The notes under the pieces: generated by a model
Database searches by the model: none
What the model was told of the DNA's origin: nothing
Seen by the model: only the letters and a program-made list of their open reading frames with translations
Translations under genes and position numbers: made by a program
Origin: Nocardia pneumoniae NBRC 100136
Lineage (GTDB): Bacteria; Actinomycetota; Actinomycetes; Mycobacteriales; Mycobacteriaceae
DNA length: 64,000 nucleotides
Direction of reading: 5' to 3'
Assembly (NCBI RefSeq): GCF_000308755.1
Contig: NZ_BAGF01000007.1
Span: forward strand, 1-64,000
Shown here: in pieces, positions 35,725 through 43,980 of the stretch
Layout: each line of letters starts with the position of its first letter
How positions within the stretch are numbered: the stretch's first letter is position 1

Positions 35725-37317
35725 GTGACCAACGCCGAACTGCCGGTCGACAGCACTTCCGCCACCTCGATTTCCGCTCCGGACGCCGACGAGAACGAGC
35801 CGCGCGAGGAGTGTGGTGTCTTCGGAGTCTGGGCGCCGAGCGAAGAAGTGGCCAAGCTCACGTATTACGGCCTGTATGCGTTGCAGCACCGTGGGCAGGA
35901 GGCGGCGGGCATCGCGGTGTCGGACGGCTCGCAGATCCTGGTCTTCAAGGATCTCGGTCTGGTCAGCCAGGTATTCGACGAGCAGACCCTGGCGGCCATG
36001 CCCGGTCACATCGCCGTCGGCCACTGTCGCTACTCCACCACCGGCGGAGTGACCTGGGAGAACGCCCAGCCCATCTTCCGTACCACCGCGGTCGGCTCCG
36101 GGCTCGCGTTGGGACACAACGGAAATCTCGTCAACACCGCCGAATTGGCCGGTCGCGCACGCGAACTCGGTCTGCTCGGCGCCACGGTGCGTGGCGGCCG
36201 TCCGCAGCCCGCCGCGGCGACGTCGGACTCCGATGTGGTCACCGCCCTGCTCGCGCACGCCGCGGCCGATTCCAGCATCGAGCAGGCCGCGATGGAACTG
36301 CTGCCCACGCTGAAGGGCGCGTTCTGCCTGACCTTCATGGACGAGCACACCCTCTACGCCGCGCGCGACCCGCACGGCGTTCGCCCGCTGTGCCTGGGCA
36401 GGCTGGAGCGTGGCTGGGTCGTTGCCAGTGAGACCGCCGCGCTGGACATCGTGGGCGCCGCGTTCGTCCGCGAGATCGAGCCCGGCGAACTGCTGGCGAT
36501 CGACGCCGACGGCGTGCGCTCGATGCGCTTCGCCAATCCCGAGCCCAAGGGCTGCGTCTTCGAGTACGTGTATCTGGCCAGGCCGGACAGCACCATCGCG
36601 GGCCGGTCGGTGCACGCCACCCGGGTGGAGATCGGTCGCCGTCTGGCGAAGGAGCATCCGGTCGAGGCGGATCTGGTGATCCCGGTCCCCGAATCCGGCA
36701 CGCCGGCCGCGGTCGGCTACGCGCAGGGATCGGGTGTGCCCTACGGCCAAGGCCTGATGAAGAACGCCTATGTGGGGCGCACGTTCATCCAGCCGAGTCA
36801 GACCATCCGTCAGCTGGGCATCCGGCTGAAGCTCAACCCGTTGCGCGAGGTCATCCGCGGTAAGCGCCTGATCGTCGTGGACGACTCGATCGTGCGCGGC
36901 AACACCCAGCGCGCGCTGGTCCGCATGCTGCGCGAGGCGGGCGCGCTGGAGATCCACGTGCGGATCGCCTCGCCGCCGGTGAAGTGGCCGTGCTTCTACG
37001 GCATCGACTTCGCCTCGCGCGCGGAGCTGATCGCCAACGGCGCGGGCACCGAAGACGATGTCGCGGACATGGTCGAGGGCGTGCGCCGCTCGATCGGCGC
37101 CGACACCCTCGGCTACATCTCCATCGACGGCATGATCGCCGCGACCGAGCAGCCGCGCTCCCGGCTGTGCTCGGCATGCTTCGACGGCGACTATCCGATC
37201 CCGCTGCCCACCGAGGCGGCCATCGGGAAGAACGTGCTCGAGGGCATGCTGACCGGCCAGTCCGAGGCCGCGCTGTTGAGCGAGAACGCGAACGCGAGCG
37301 CCCTGAGCCGTCCGTGA
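35725..37317 (+). CDS. purF: amidophosphoribosyltransferase
   Basis: A 530-residue enzyme for the first committed step of purine synthesis: PRPP plus glutamine to phosphoribosylamine. A 29-residue propeptide ends before the N-terminal nucleophile Cys30 (REECGVFGVW). The glutaminase half shows YYGLYALQHRGQEAAG and GHCRYSTTG; the PRTase half has the PRPP loop LIVVDDSIVRGNTQ. Cysteines SPPVKWPCFYGIDF and LCSACFDGDYP suggest the Fe-S-containing Bacillus-type enzyme. GTG start with AGGGAGC upstream; TAGAAT at 35681-35686 is a likely -10, beside the palindrome ACGGG/CCCGT (35667-35682). Confidence 0.97.
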   Translation: MTNAELPVDSTSATSISAPDADENEPREECGVFGVWAPSEEVAKLTYYGLYALQHRGQEAAGIAVSDGSQILVFKDLGLVSQVFDEQTLAAMPGHIAVGHCRYSTTGGVTWENAQPIFRTTAVGSGLALGHNGNLVNTAELAGRARELGLLGATVRGGRPQPAAATSDSDVVTALLAHAAADSSIEQAAMELLPTLKGAFCLTFMDEHTLYAARDPHGVRPLCLGRLERGWVVASETAALDIVGAAFVREIEPGELLAIDADGVRSMRFANPEPKGCVFEYVYLARPDSTIAGRSVHATRVEIGRRLAKEHPVEADLVIPVPESGTPAAVGYAQGSGVPYGQGLMKNAYVGRTFIQPSQTIRQLGIRLKLNPLREVIRGKRLIVVDDSIVRGNTQRALVRMLREAGALEIHVRIASPPVKWPCFYGIDFASRAELIANGAGTEDDVADMVEGVRRSIGADTLGYISIDGMIAATEQPRSRLCSACFDGDYPIPLPTEAAIGKNVLEGMLTGQSEAALLSENANASALSRP

Positions 37318-37364
37318 ACCTGGACTGCCTGCCGCTGACAGTCCTTTGCTCACCCGTACCGGTA

Positions 37365-37387
37365 GCGGCTCTCTTGTCGAGAGCCGC
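37365..37387 (+). terminator. terminator hairpin after purF
   Basis: Perfect nine-bp stem GCGGCTCTC-ttgtc-GAGAGCCGC, 48 bases after the purF stop. It marks the edge between the purine gene and the inserted block that follows. Confidence 0.75.
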
Positions 37388-37431
37388 CAGAAGCAACACG
37401 GTGGGTGCCGGACGCTGTCCCGCTCGGCATC

Positions 37432-37878
37432 TCAGTTATCGAGTTGCCGGACTCGGTCCGCGCTCGGTGTCAGGGTTTCGACGCTGCATCGGATGATGCC
37501 ACTCACTGCCAGGGGCTCGAATTTCATATCGCTGGTCACCAACGGGGCACCGAGGTCCTCAGCCAATGCTGCGTATACCGCATCGAATGGATACATGTTG
37601 TGCCGCAGTTCCCAAACACGGGGCAGCAGGTGCTCGAACGTACAGCGAACCATATCCATGGCAGCCATTTCATCGATCGCCGCGGTGGCCCGCTCGTTGG
37701 GAAGCTCCTTACGGGACAACCGCCGCAGGACCTTGGCGGCCTCGGCGTCGATGAGTGCCGGGGCATAAGGTTTTTCACCCATCGCTTCTTCGGCCAGCAG
37801 TCGGGCAGCGACCGAGTGACGCAGGCTGCGCTGATCGGTGAGCAGTTCGATCAGCGCACTGGTCTCCAGGACGATCAC
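37432..37878 (-). CDS. PIN-domain toxin (VapC family), first acidic residue Glu
   Basis: A 148-residue PIN-domain RNase toxin. Family pattern: MIVLETSALIELL at the N-terminus, ALIDAEAAKVLRRL, YPFDAVYAALAEDLGAPLVTSDMKF. The acidic site residues are visible, but the first one, normally Asp at position 5 (VLDTSAL), is Glu here; this conservative change could weaken Mg binding or be tolerated. The GTG start overlaps the antitoxin TGA (GTGA). It lies in the block between purF and purM. VapC toxins typically cut tRNA or rRNA; the target here is unknown. Confidence 0.88.
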   Translation of the reverse strand: MIVLETSALIELLTDQRSLRHSVAARLLAEEAMGEKPYAPALIDAEAAKVLRRLSRKELPNERATAAIDEMAAMDMVRCTFEHLLPRVWELRHNMYPFDAVYAALAEDLGAPLVTSDMKFEPLAVSGIIRCSVETLTPSADRVRQLDN

Positions 37879-38192
37879 TCGTCGTCCTCCCTAACCTCCC
37901 GGATTGCTTCGATGACCTGCTCATGGGTGAGCCCGGTTCCGGCGCCGATCTCGGCCAGGCGTTCGATTGTTTCGGCAATGCTCTTGCGTCCACTGTCCCG
38001 GGGCAGGCGGGCCAGCAAGTACGACAATGCTTCGACCGGCATCACCACAGCGACTTCGCGGCCACGCTTGGTGATGACCGTAGGCACCTTCGCGTATTCG
38101 GCGCGTCCGACGATCTCGGTGAAGCGCGCGCGTGCCTCGGTGAAGGATAGCGTCGGAATCTGTGTAGGGCGATCATAAGCAAGCTCTGCCAT
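37875..38192 (-). CDS. Phd/YefM-family antitoxin
   Basis: A 105-residue antitoxin. After MAELAYDRPTQIPTLS, the region FTEARARFTEIVGRAEYAKVPTVITKRGREVAVVMPVEAL is a typical Phd/YefM DNA-binding fold; the charged C-terminal helix (IERLAEIGAGTGLTHEQVIEAIREVREDDE) would wrap the toxin. The frame is open to 38282, but the ATG at 38192 lies six bases after a TACAGT box inside a palindrome, giving a leaderless, autorepressed arrangement. It is translationally coupled to the PIN toxin gene. Confidence 0.88.
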   Translation of the reverse strand: MAELAYDRPTQIPTLSFTEARARFTEIVGRAEYAKVPTVITKRGREVAVVMPVEALSYLLARLPRDSGRKSIAETIERLAEIGAGTGLTHEQVIEAIREVREDDE

Positions 38193-38214
38193 GTACAAAC
38201 TGTACATCCTGTAC
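38191..38214 (-). promoter_or_regulatory. toxin-antitoxin promoter/operator overlapping the start codon
   Basis: ATGTAC-aaact-GTACAT (plus 38191-38207) is a perfect palindrome that includes the antitoxin start codon and a minus-strand TACAGT -10 box (38204-38199). A third GTAC at 38211-38214 keeps the same nine-base period (GTAC at 38193, 38202 and 38211). This is a compact autoregulatory site; binding by the Phd/toxin complex is inferred. Confidence 0.65.
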
Positions 38215-38332
38215 TGTTTGCAGGCCAGAGCAGTTACCCACCGATCAACCGGCGTCTTTGTCGCGGACGGCTGGGAGGGCAAAGCTGCGTCGGCCTACGA
38301 CGAGTCATGGGGCTTCGGTTCCATTCCTCCCA

Positions 38333-38542
38333 TTAGTCGATTCTCGGTCGTTCGTGCTGGTAGCGGATCTGTTCCCACAGCGAGCGCGGAATGAGGTCGA
38401 CGCACTCACCCAGTGACGGTGGGGTGCGGAATCGGATGCTCGAACCGTCCGCGCGCTGCACCAGCAGCACACGGATCACCCCCGCCTCAACCCGCCACAC
38501 CACGGTCTCGCCGTTCAGCTCCGTAATGCGCCGCTCGGCCAT
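38333..38542 (-). CDS. hypothetical protein, 69 residues, third gene of unknown operon
   Basis: Starts MAERRITELNGETVVWRVE and continues as a small beta-rich protein (VIRVLLVQRADGSSIRFRTPPSLGECVDLIPRSLWEQIRY). No family recognised. It lies five bases after the preceding 169-residue gene on the same strand and is probably co-transcribed. The frame is open farther upstream in overlap with that gene, but the ATG at 38542 fits the operon spacing. Confidence 0.55.
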   Translation of the reverse strand: MAERRITELNGETVVWRVEAGVIRVLLVQRADGSSIRFRTPPSLGECVDLIPRSLWEQIRYQHERPRID

Positions 38543-38547
38543 GCGGT

Positions 38548-39057
38548 TCACCTTTGCGGCCCTGGTCGCGGACGCACGCAGGTGCGGATGGCCTCGATCA
38601 CCGCCAGCCCGGACGGCCGGTAGGAGTCGCGTGGGGCCTGCGCCCACAGCCGAAACCCCACAGCCCCAGCCTCATCGGCGGGGGAGGGCAGCGCGATCTG
38701 CGCTCCGATCGGAGCCAAGGTCGCGTTGAGCCGGAACAGCTCGGTGAACAGCGGCATCTCATCGCGGACATCCGGCCTGATCAGAAATGTCCATCGCTTC
38801 GACCGTGGATGCGAGATGATCGGCCCAGCCGGTGCGGCCCGGTTCAGATGGTTTTTCACCAGCGCGCCGAGCTGCGCGGGCACGGTGATCGCGCCGACGC
38901 TGCCGGACAGCACGAAGATTCGGCCCATCTGCGGATCTATCCGCGCGGGCAGCCCGCACACCCGCTGATAGAACCGGCACCGGGACACCGGAGTGTCCGC
39001 CAGAACCATGGTGGCATCGTCCGCCAGATGTGCTGTCGTGTCGGTCATTCCAGTCAC
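38548..39057 (-). CDS. hypothetical protein, 169 residues, second gene of unknown operon
   Basis: I do not recognise the family with certainty. Features: DTPVSRCRFYQRVCGLPARIDPQMGRIFVLSGSVGAITVPAQLGALVKNHL, then GPIISHPRSKRWTFLIRPDV, FRLNATLAPIGAQIALPSPADEAGAVGFRLWAQAPRDSYRPSGLAVIEAI. This is a compact alpha/beta protein with conserved-looking HPRS-RWTFL and LPSP motifs that I associate with proteins on actinobacterial integrative elements, though I cannot name the domain. Start ATG 39057 overlaps the upstream stop (ATGA); M at 39048 is an alternative. Confidence 0.6.
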   Translation of the reverse strand: MTGMTDTTAHLADDATMVLADTPVSRCRFYQRVCGLPARIDPQMGRIFVLSGSVGAITVPAQLGALVKNHLNRAAPAGPIISHPRSKRWTFLIRPDVRDEMPLFTELFRLNATLAPIGAQIALPSPADEAGAVGFRLWAQAPRDSYRPSGLAVIEAIRTCVRPRPGPQR

Positions 39058-39440
39058 CGCCGCTCACGTGGCAGCCGCTTGCGGTCGATACCGGTGGTGT
39101 CGCCGATGGTGATCAGGTATTCGCGTGGGATGCGCTGCCGGTCGTCCAGTACCTCGGTGCCGACCCACTTGCACCCGCCGGGAATGTTGCGATGGTGCGG
39201 CCCGATCCGGCCGTCTTCGAAAGGGGCGAGCCGCAAGCAATGCTGAGTATCGGGACACCGCACACGCGATAGCGGCCCATACGGCGTTTCATCGCTTGTC
39301 GCCCACTGCCCGACCTGCGACAGCCGGACTGCTCGTTGGGTTAGGCGCTTTTCGGATTCGGTAACCCGATCGTCCTCGGCCTGCACGTGGCGCAGCAACG
39401 CCGTGAAATCATCGCCGACAGCGTCGTCGTCCCGACCCAC
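39054..39440 (-). CDS. hypothetical protein, 128 residues, first gene of unknown operon
   Basis: Starts VGRDDDAVGDDFTALLRHVQAEDDRVTESEKRL at GTG 39440, which has GAGGGG about eight bases upstream; the frame runs to 39551 without family content. The middle has a CPDTQHC and a later GGCKW, possibly a small metal or structural motif, followed by VLDDRQRIPREYLITIGDTTGID. No family recognised. It is the promoter-proximal gene of the minus-strand trio and is divergent from the XRE-TPR regulator, a probable control relationship. Confidence 0.58.
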   Translation of the reverse strand: MGRDDDAVGDDFTALLRHVQAEDDRVTESEKRLTQRAVRLSQVGQWATSDETPYGPLSRVRCPDTQHCLRLAPFEDGRIGPHHRNIPGGCKWVGTEVLDDRQRIPREYLITIGDTTGIDRKRLPRERR

Positions 39441-39595
39441 CGTCAAACCCCTCCCTGCTCGCCAATTGGAAAGGCGCCCGGCGCAGGGGATTCCACTCGC
39501 CAGTTGAGTGATAGACGTTGGCGGTGTGCCCAGATGAGGAAACAGGCTCACCCCGCGCCGGGGCCGTATCCGACGTTAAATCCCTGGTAGACCGC

Positions 39596-39633
39596 GAATG
39601 TTCGAAGAATGTTCGAAATTTCACTGGTAGCGT
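39596..39633 (+). promoter_or_regulatory. tandem 11-bp operator and -10 box of XRE gene
   Basis: GAATGTTCGAA occurs twice back to back (39596-39606, 39607-39617), each containing palindromic TTCGAA. An extended -10 box (TGG-TAGCGT, 39628-39633) follows, placing the transcription start at about 39640, the chosen GTG. The repeats are likely binding sites for the XRE protein itself. Confidence 0.6.
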
Positions 39634-39639
39634 GTGGGG

Positions 39640-40803
39640 GTGACTCGAGACGAATCGGTCGGCGCCCGGATCGGGAAGATCCGCAAGCTACGCGGTCTGA
39701 CGCAACACCAGCTCGCGCAGCGCGCGAACGTTTCTCGTTCGATGCTTGCCCAGGTCGAGACGGGCAAAGCCAAGGCATCCACCGTCTGGATCGGCTCCGT
39801 CGCCACGGCCCTGCAAGTGGACGCGTCCCGGCTGTACGGAGGCGATGAACCCATCGAGATCATGGACACCCTGCCGGTTCTGCGTCGTGCCCTTGCCGCG
39901 ATCGACCTCATGGATCCGGAGCTGGAGCCCGAACCGATCGACAAGCTGCACGACCTCGTCGCCAAGGTCGGCCAATGGCGACGCGACACACAGTATCGGA
40001 AGATCGTCGGCGTATTGCCCGAACTCATTGACCGGCTACTGATTTCCGGGCACGAAGCTGGCAAACCTGCATACGCCCTCTTGACCGACGCATACCGGGC
40101 CGCGAACACCGTCGCCCACAAACTCGGCTATGCCGATCTGAGCTTGACCGCGACCGAGCGCATGGAGTGGGCGGCCTCCCGCGCCGGTGACCCCTTGCTA
40201 CTCGCCACCACCCACTACGTGAAGGCCGCGACCCTCGCACGCGTCGGCGCAACACGGCAAGCTCTACGCCTGCTCACCCGCGCGATGGCCGACATAGATC
40301 CCCTTGTGGAGGAGGATCAGACCGCCGCGGCGGTGTACAGCATCCTCCACATGCGGGCAGGCACCATCGCGGCAGCGACTGGTGACGCCGACACGTCCAG
40401 GGCGCACTTGGCGGAAGCGGAGCTGCTGGCCCGCGGATTCGGTGACCGCGTCGTCTACGGCAGCCCGGTCGGGCCCGCGAACGTCAGGCTGTACCAGCTG
40501 TGTGCAGAGGTCGATCTCGGCGAGCCAGGCCGCGCCATCGAGATTGCGAAAGGCACCCACCTGCCGAAGGGGATGGCAGTGGAGCGGAAGGCGTACTTCT
40601 GGCTCGATGCCTCCCGCGCCTACTTGCAGGCCGGGAAACTGGATGAGGCGATGGACGCCCTGCACGAATCCCGTATCGCGTCGCCTGAACACTTCGCGGC
40701 GTCCCCGGCCACGAAGGACATCATCGGCACGGTTGCGACGCGACAGCGCCGTGCCAGCGATCGGCTGCAACACCTCGCGCACCACGCGGGGATGACGCTG
40801 TAG
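39640..40803 (+). CDS. XRE-family regulator with TPR region
   Basis: A 387-residue regulator. HTH at about residues 8-62 (VGARIGKIRKLRGLTQHQLAQRANVSRSMLAQVETGKAKAS). The remainder is helical with TPR-like repeats (YALLTDAYRAANTVAHKLGYADLSLTATERMEWAA; TRQALRLLTRAMADIDPL; YFWLDASRAYLQAGKLDEAMDALHESR). This resembles the XRE regulators that accompany small DUF genes in actinobacteria. GTG 39640 is favoured over 39634 because the -10 box is six bases upstream. It is divergent from the unknown trio and followed closely by a small gene and a DUF6879 gene. Confidence 0.88.
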   Translation: MTRDESVGARIGKIRKLRGLTQHQLAQRANVSRSMLAQVETGKAKASTVWIGSVATALQVDASRLYGGDEPIEIMDTLPVLRRALAAIDLMDPELEPEPIDKLHDLVAKVGQWRRDTQYRKIVGVLPELIDRLLISGHEAGKPAYALLTDAYRAANTVAHKLGYADLSLTATERMEWAASRAGDPLLLATTHYVKAATLARVGATRQALRLLTRAMADIDPLVEEDQTAAAVYSILHMRAGTIAAATGDADTSRAHLAEAELLARGFGDRVVYGSPVGPANVRLYQLCAEVDLGEPGRAIEIAKGTHLPKGMAVERKAYFWLDASRAYLQAGKLDEAMDALHESRIASPEHFAASPATKDIIGTVATRQRRASDRLQHLAHHAGMTL

Positions 40804-40812
40804 CCGCGTCGC

Positions 40813-41265
40813 ATGAGCGCTGGCGCAGATTTCAATCCAGATCCGGGCGGCTTCATCACGGAGGATGCTGGCGGCAATCGGGAAGAACGTGCTCGACTAG
40901 AACCTCGCGGCTCGGAATGTCGTGATGGCGTGAGCATGGAGCGGGAAGCGGAAGTGTTGGCTCGGATCGAGCGAGCCAAGGCCGCGCTTCTCGGCACTGG
41001 CGAAGTGTTCGCGCGCAGCGAGGGAGGACGTCCCCCGTCGCGGTCCGACCGGTTCAAGCAGGCCCGCGACGAAGTCCACGCAGCGGAGCAGGCCCGTAAT
41101 CGGCTGCTCGTAGAGATTGTTGGCGACGCCTACGTAGTGCCACTGGAGCTGGCGCAGCGGCTCGGTCTGACCGGGCGTGAGGCAGTGAATATCGTGGAGA
41201 CCGCGCGCACCGGTTCCCCTCGGTTGAAGGACTACCTGCTCGGTCAGCCATCGGCGACTGAATAG
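40813..41265 (+). CDS. hypothetical protein downstream of XRE regulator
   Basis: No family recognised. The C-terminal 110 residues look genuine: MEREAEVLARIERAKAALLGTGEVF, RFKQARDEVHAAEQARNRLLVEIVGDAYVVPLELAQRLGLTGREAVNIVETAR. This has a coiled-coil segment followed by a helix-turn-helix-like part. The N-terminal 40 residues from ATG 40813 are less convincing; ATG 40936 is an alternative start. It begins nine bases after the XRE stop, so it is likely in that operon. The following gap (41266-41508) has no supported gene. Confidence 0.5.
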   Translation: MSAGADFNPDPGGFITEDAGGNREERARLEPRGSECRDGVSMEREAEVLARIERAKAALLGTGEVFARSEGGRPPSRSDRFKQARDEVHAAEQARNRLLVEIVGDAYVVPLELAQRLGLTGREAVNIVETARTGSPRLKDYLLGQPSATE

Positions 41266-41508
41266 CGGCTCAGTGGTCGTTGTCAGCCGACAGCGAGGGC
41301 CGCGATGCGCATACTCCATCGTCAATAGGGCCATTCGGTTAGGGATGCCGCCTAGATACGCGCGGACTTCTCGGTGGGTGGACCGCCGTTCAGCGGCGAC
41401 TCAGTTGCATCCCGGCCGTCCGTTGCGCGACCTGTCCCTGCTCACAGCTCGAACTGGCAGACGATGAGGCAGCTATCGAGGTCGAGAAGAAAGTGAGGAC
41501 GTTCTACG

Positions 41509-42021
41509 GTGCTACTGGTCGACGGTGATCCCTGGCCGGAATGGTTCCGTGGGTTACGACGCAGCGCGTTCCACCTCGAAGTCCGGGACTCGTACGCCGA
41601 GCCTGCCGAGAACAACCGACTGCGAGCGTTCCTCAACGGGGAGCCACCACCGAACGAGCCGCCTGTCCCGTGGCACGGGCTCATGGGGGAAACCACCGCT
41701 AGAGGCGTATCCGTGAGCCGGGTCCGCGTCGTCACCGTGCCACACAGCGACTACCACCGCTGGCTACTGTCCATTACGGGCCGGAACATCGAATCCGGGG
41801 AGAACATCCGGTATTTGCCCCGTCATCTCGCCGGGGAAGTCCCACCAGATGACTGGTGGTTATTCGATGACGAACGTGTCGCTTTCAACCTGTCCGACGC
41901 CAACGGCAAACCGGCTAGCACTGCGGTGACCACCGATCCGCGGATCGCGGAGTACTGCCGGGGCGTACAAGCGCGGCTGTGGGACCTGGCGACGCCGTAC
42001 GCGGAGTACGTCACCACGTGA
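41509..42021 (+). CDS. DUF6879 family protein
   Basis: A 170-residue protein matching the DUF6879 pattern: FRGLRRSAFHLEVRDSYAEPAENNRLRAFLNGEPP, WHGLMGETTARGVSVSRVRVVTVPHSDYHRWLLSITGRNIESGENIRYLPRHLA, DDWWLFDDERVAFNLSDANG, AEYCRGVQARLWDLATPYAEYV. The family is common in actinomycetes next to XRE regulators, as here; biochemical function unknown to me. GTG start with GAGGACG upstream. The region after it (42022-42369) is AT-richer; a frame from 42023 (MSDQQQRKLSGAPFDGL) starts plausibly but loses protein character and may be a gene remnant at the edge of the block. Confidence 0.8.
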   Translation: MLLVDGDPWPEWFRGLRRSAFHLEVRDSYAEPAENNRLRAFLNGEPPPNEPPVPWHGLMGETTARGVSVSRVRVVTVPHSDYHRWLLSITGRNIESGENIRYLPRHLAGEVPPDDWWLFDDERVAFNLSDANGKPASTAVTTDPRIAEYCRGVQARLWDLATPYAEYVTT

Positions 42022-42369
42022 CGTGTCTGATCAGCAACAGCGCAAGCTCTCAGGGGCACCATTCGATGGGTTGGCCGGTCAGCTCGGGATTGTCTCAGGG
42101 ATGCATACTGTCGCGCATCTCGATGTGGCGTACTCGAGACATCACCTCACGCGGTCTGCGGCAATTCTGGACGTACGACCGGTTTTTTCCGCCGCGTCAT
42201 CGACGGGACGCATAACCCCTGCTGGCGGCGGGGCAATTTTTCTTCGAAAACGTAACGTGCCGAAAATGCTTCGTGGGTACGGTGCCGATCAGATCGGAAG
42301 TTCACCCGTGTCCGCACCGGGCCTGCGATCCAGGGGAACGCGGTGCGGCGCTCGAGAAGTGGGGCCGTG
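42022..42369. other. low-GC intergenic region, possible gene remnant
   Basis: The stretch contains runs such as GGTTTTTTCC near 42180 and CAATTTTTCTTCG near 42233, unlike flanking coding DNA. A GTG at 42023 directly after the DUF6879 stop begins a plausible peptide (MSDQQQRKLSGAPFDGLAG) whose later part is atypical. It also contains the promoter region of the ABC transporter operon, but no box pair is clear. Confidence 0.35.
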
Positions 42370-43980
42370 ATGAGGAATTCGAGGATTGGGCGACGGACCG
42401 GGGCGCGAACCATCGCGGCCGTCGGCCTGGTGGCGTTGGCGGCGTCGATGGTGGCGGGCTGCGGTTCCGGAAGAACCGGCGACGGCGGCGGCGCCGGATT
42501 GGTGGCTGGTACCACCGACAAGATCTTCTCGCTCGACCCGGCGGCCGCCTATGACAACGGGTCGCTGGTCGCCGAAACGCAGATCTACCAGTATCTGCTC
42601 AACTTCGCGCCCGGCGACGCGACCCCGCGGCCGGACGCGGCGCAGAAATGCGAGTTCACCGCGCCGACGGTGTACACGTGCACCCTCAAAGAGGGCCTGA
42701 AGTTCGCCAACGGCAACCCGCTGACCGCGGCCAGCGTCAAGTTCTCCTTCGACCGGATGCTGCGGATCAACGATCCGAACGGGCCCGCCTCGCTGCTGGG
42801 CAACCTGGAGAAGACCGACGTCGTCGACCCGCGCACCGTCGCGTTCACGCTGAAGGTCGCCAACGACCAGACCTTCCCGGCCATCCTGCCCACCCAGGCC
42901 GGACCGATCGTCGACGAGAAGGTGTACGCGCCCGACAAGGTGATGGCGGACGAGGACGTGGTGCGGGCCAAGGGCTACTCCGGCCCGTACACCATCGCGA
43001 GCTACGACAAGAACAAGCTGGTCGAGTACCAGGCGTTCGCCGACTACAACGGCGTTCTCGGCACCCCGAAGACCAAGACGGTGTCGACCAAGTACTACGC
43101 GACCACCGACAACATGAAGCTGGACCTGCAGAACGGGTCGCTCGACGTCGGATACCGCTCCTTCACGCCCACCGACATCGAATCGCTGCGTGGCGACCGC
43201 AAGGTCACCGTGCACGAGGGGCCCGGCGGCGAGCTGCGCTACATCGTGTTCAACCTGAACACCATGCCGGGCGGCACGCCGGAGCAGAAGCTGGCCGTGC
43301 GCAAGGCCGTCGCCGCCACCGTCGACCGGGCCGCGCTGGCCGACGGCGTCTACAAGAACACCTATCTGCCCGCGTACTCATCCGTGCCGCAGGGCATGCC
43401 GGGCGCGGCGGAGCCGTTCAAGGACATCTACGGCGCTCAGCCCAGCAAAGATCGGGCGGCGAAGTTCCTCGCCGACGCCGGTGTCGCGACGCCGGTCGAA
43501 CTCAACCTGCAATACAACCCGGACCACTACGGCTCCAGCAGCTCAGAGGAATACGCGGCGATCAAGTCGCAGCTGGAGGCCAGCGGACTGTTCCGGGTCA
43601 ACCTGCAATCCACCGAATGGGTCACCTACCAGCGCGAACGGGCCCGCGACGCGTACCCGCTCTACCAGTTCGGCTGGTTCCCGGATTTCCCGGACCCGGA
43701 CAACTACCTCAGCCCTTTCTTCGGTCCGAACAACTTCCTGCAGTCGCATTTCGAGGACCCGGGCATCTCCGCGCAGCTGATCGCGGAGGCGACCCAGCCC
43801 GACAAGGACAAGCGGATGGAGCAGATCCGGCAGGTACAGCGTGATCTGGCGCAGAACTTCCTGCCGATCGTTCCGCTGCTGTCCGGCAAGCAGATCGCGG
43901 TCGCGGGTACCGACGTGCAGGGCGTCGAGCAGACGCTCGACTCGTCGTTCAAGTTCCGCTATACGGTGCTGAGCAAGTGA
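42370..43980 (+). CDS. ABC transporter substrate-binding lipoprotein (SBP_bac_5, dipeptide type)
   Basis: A 536-residue family 5 solute-binding protein. An N-terminal signal with a lipobox (LAASMVAGC, Cys31) predicts membrane anchoring. Family parts: TTDKIFSLDPAAAYDNGSLVAETQIYQYLL, LKEGLKFANGNPLTAASVKFSFDRM, LAVRKAVAATVDRAALADGVY and YQFGWFPDFPDPDNYLSPFF. It should capture peptides, or another cargo such as nickel or an opine, for the permeases downstream. ATG 42370 is used; the frame opens earlier. Overlaps the next gene by four bases. Confidence 0.92.
   Translation: MRNSRIGRRTGARTIAAVGLVALAASMVAGCGSGRTGDGGGAGLVAGTTDKIFSLDPAAAYDNGSLVAETQIYQYLLNFAPGDATPRPDAAQKCEFTAPTVYTCTLKEGLKFANGNPLTAASVKFSFDRMLRINDPNGPASLLGNLEKTDVVDPRTVAFTLKVANDQTFPAILPTQAGPIVDEKVYAPDKVMADEDVVRAKGYSGPYTIASYDKNKLVEYQAFADYNGVLGTPKTKTVSTKYYATTDNMKLDLQNGSLDVGYRSFTPTDIESLRGDRKVTVHEGPGGELRYIVFNLNTMPGGTPEQKLAVRKAVAATVDRAALADGVYKNTYLPAYSSVPQGMPGAAEPFKDIYGAQPSKDRAAKFLADAGVATPVELNLQYNPDHYGSSSSEEYAAIKSQLEASGLFRVNLQSTEWVTYQRERARDAYPLYQFGWFPDFPDPDNYLSPFFGPNNFLQSHFEDPGISAQLIAEATQPDKDKRMEQIRQVQRDLAQNFLPIVPLLSGKQIAVAGTDVQGVEQTLDSSFKFRYTVLSK

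Noticed and set aside
41343..41528. Open frame overlapping the DUF6879 start, with several cysteines
   Set aside because: It contains no start codon before its last few codons, and codon use is not convincing. It might be a remnant but cannot be called a gene.
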